Positions 14,871-15,487 of a DNA stretch of 15,487 nucleotides are shown here, piece by piece. A program made the position numbers and the translations under genes. The notes beneath the pieces were generated by a model. It was given only the letters and a program-made list of their open reading frames with translations. It made no database searches and was not told the origin of the DNA. The stretch's first letter is position 1; every line of letters starts with the position of its first letter. This DNA is from JAVBLD01 sp031553705 (GTDB taxonomy: Bacteria > Bacteroidota > Bacteroidia > Bacteroidales > Marinifilaceae), in NCBI GenBank assembly GCA_031553705.1, contig JAVBLD010000012.1, forward strand, positions 1 to 15,487, in the 5' to 3' direction.

Positions 14871-15086
14871 ATGCTAATTACTATTTTTATCATCGTTGTC
14901 ATCCTGCTCGGTATCTCCTTAATCGGACTTGGTATCGGTATATTATGGAAAAAAGAAGGTGGATTTCCCGAAATCCATATCGGTAGAAACAAAGCGATGA
15001 AAGACCGGGGCATTACATGCGCCAACACAGCCGACCGCCAAGAACGGAAACACTACCACGCTGTAAAAATAAACAAACGGACATAA
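14871..15086 (+). CDS. Small single-pass membrane protein, conserved-looking tail
   Basis: A 71-residue protein. Residues 2-26 form one hydrophobic helix (ITIFIIVVILLGISLIGLGI), followed by KK and a cytosolic-type tail reading FPEIHIGRNKAMKDRGITCA and then NTADRQER. The tail has one Cys, a HIG motif and charged repeats; I believe similar short proteins occur across Bacteroidales, but I cannot name the family. Codon use matches the neighbours, and a good promoter stands at 14800-14828, which makes it a real gene. No function can be assigned. It points toward the doubtful 15102-15281 ORF on the other strand. Confidence 0.75.
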   Translation: MLITIFIIVVILLGISLIGLGIGILWKKEGGFPEIHIGRNKAMKDRGITCANTADRQERKHYHAVKINKRT

Positions 15087-15101
15087 ACGGATTACCTACA
15101 A

Positions 15102-15281
15102 TTAGCTGCCCCTCTCCTTCTGCAATAAGGATATCTTCCCCTCAAATTTTTCAAAATCTTTCAATCCTTGGGGAAATAAGAAAACAAATACTACCACTGT
15201 TCCTAACAGTACTGCCGTATAGTTTCTTTGCCTATCTCTAAGTTTCTCTTTGATTGCCATATAAATAAGCTTTATAAACAT
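15102..15281 (-). CDS. Possible small membrane protein, hypothetical
   Basis: From ATG 15281 the frame gives 59 residues with a hydrophobic segment (TAVLLGTVVVFVFLFP) flanked by KEKLRDRQRN and a charged tail (KDFEKFEGK). The frame is also open upstream to a TTG at 15302, and an ATG at 15260 gives 52 residues. The residues look protein-like, but I see no promoter box, no Shine-Dalgarno and no family match. It may be a real orphan membrane peptide or chance. Confidence 0.4.
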   Translation of the reverse strand: MFIKLIYMAIKEKLRDRQRNYTAVLLGTVVVFVFLFPQGLKDFEKFEGKISLLQKERGS

Positions 15282-15348
15282 GACAGCCGAGTAAAGAAAC
15301 AATAAGAAACAATAACAGAAATATGAAAAAGCAAAAATCCGGCCCTAC

Positions 15349-15487
15349 TGGAGTTCCTAACTTAGCCCGCACAAATAGTTAAGGTTGAATAATAATTTTA
15401 ACTTTGAAAAATGGGAACAAAAAGACAGTATGACCGGGTGTTCAAGGAGCATGCGGTAAAGATGAGTTATGAGCGCAACAACCTCAA
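15349..15487 (+). mobile_element. Left end of an IS3-family insertion sequence (partial)
   Basis: An IS3-type orfA starts at 15411 and runs off the window. A possible left terminal repeat starts TGGAGTTCC at 15349, 62 bases before orfA, which is the usual distance in IS3 elements. The exact boundary is not proven because the right end is outside the window. Confidence 0.5.
15411..15487 (+). CDS. IS3-family transposase OrfA, N-terminal part
   Basis: The last 77 bases encode MGTKRQYDRVFKEHAVKM and then SYERNNL, cut by the window edge. This is the start of the helix-turn-helix OrfA of IS3-type elements, where RxYxxxFKxxAVxM is the common opening. OrfA binds the element ends and is normally fused to the DDE OrfB by a -1 frameshift. 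Whether this copy is intact cannot be judged from the window. Confidence 0.8.
   Translation, partial: MGTKRQYDRVFKEHAVKMSYERNNL

Noticed and set aside
14810..15028. Minus-strand 72-codon frame opposite the small membrane protein
   Set aside because: It overlaps the promoter and coding sequence of the better-supported plus-strand gene.

Overview
The window looks like chromosomal core sequence from a member of the Bacteroidales, probably near Dysgonomonadaceae or Parabacteroides. The genus is inferred from gene content only. The lineage evidence is the ssb-gldE-gldD cluster, a DUF3276 (PUR-alpha-like) gene, DUF5715, a PafA-like alkaline phosphatase-family protein, Bacteroidetes-type promoters (TAnnTTTG -7 boxes), and a general lack of Shine-Dalgarno sequences. 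Protein-coding genes fill most of the window. There is no phage, CRISPR array, rRNA or tRNA that I can see.

Left part, minus strand: ychF (431-1531), a DUF5715 lipoprotein with an M15-peptidase-like motif (1623-2228), a strong terminator (2311-2340), and a three-part DsbD-type disulfide reductase (2344-4371). Next comes an apparent operon reading leftward: HU (6320-6607), a 29-residue very basic protein missed by ordinary ORF length cutoffs (6216-6305), and RNase G/E (4582-6129). The tiny gene has a Shine-Dalgarno sequence that matches the expected 16S rRNA tail over 10 bases. This is exceptional in a phylum that mostly ignores Shine-Dalgarno pairing. A 12-bp hairpin with a competing partner sequence precedes the RNase gene.

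Middle, plus strand: ssb (6858-7292), a MITE-like palindromic insert, gldE (7518-8840) and gldD (8874-9515). The mutY gene that commonly lies between HU and ssb in this phylum is absent. Convergent to gldD is a secreted PafA-family protein (9559-11145) that has lost most metal-binding and active-site residues, so it is probably a pseudoenzyme.

Right part: a TetR-like regulator (11252-11875), an Lrp/AsnC regulator (11948-12415), a 610-bp gap holding a frameshifted fragment of an IS256-family transposase (12669-12853), and then arginine deiminase (13027-14313). The deiminase is preceded by two TGCATAATTAT repeats phased 21 bp apart, which fit a paired ArgR box. After a bidirectional terminator come a DUF3276 gene on the minus strand, a 71-residue membrane protein, a doubtful small membrane ORF, and the first 25 codons of an IS3-family transposase OrfA cut by the window edge.

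The best candidate for something not previously described is the HU / 29-residue protein / RNase G operon. It combines a ribosome-sensing type of start signal with a possible RNA switch ahead of an RNA-processing enzyme.
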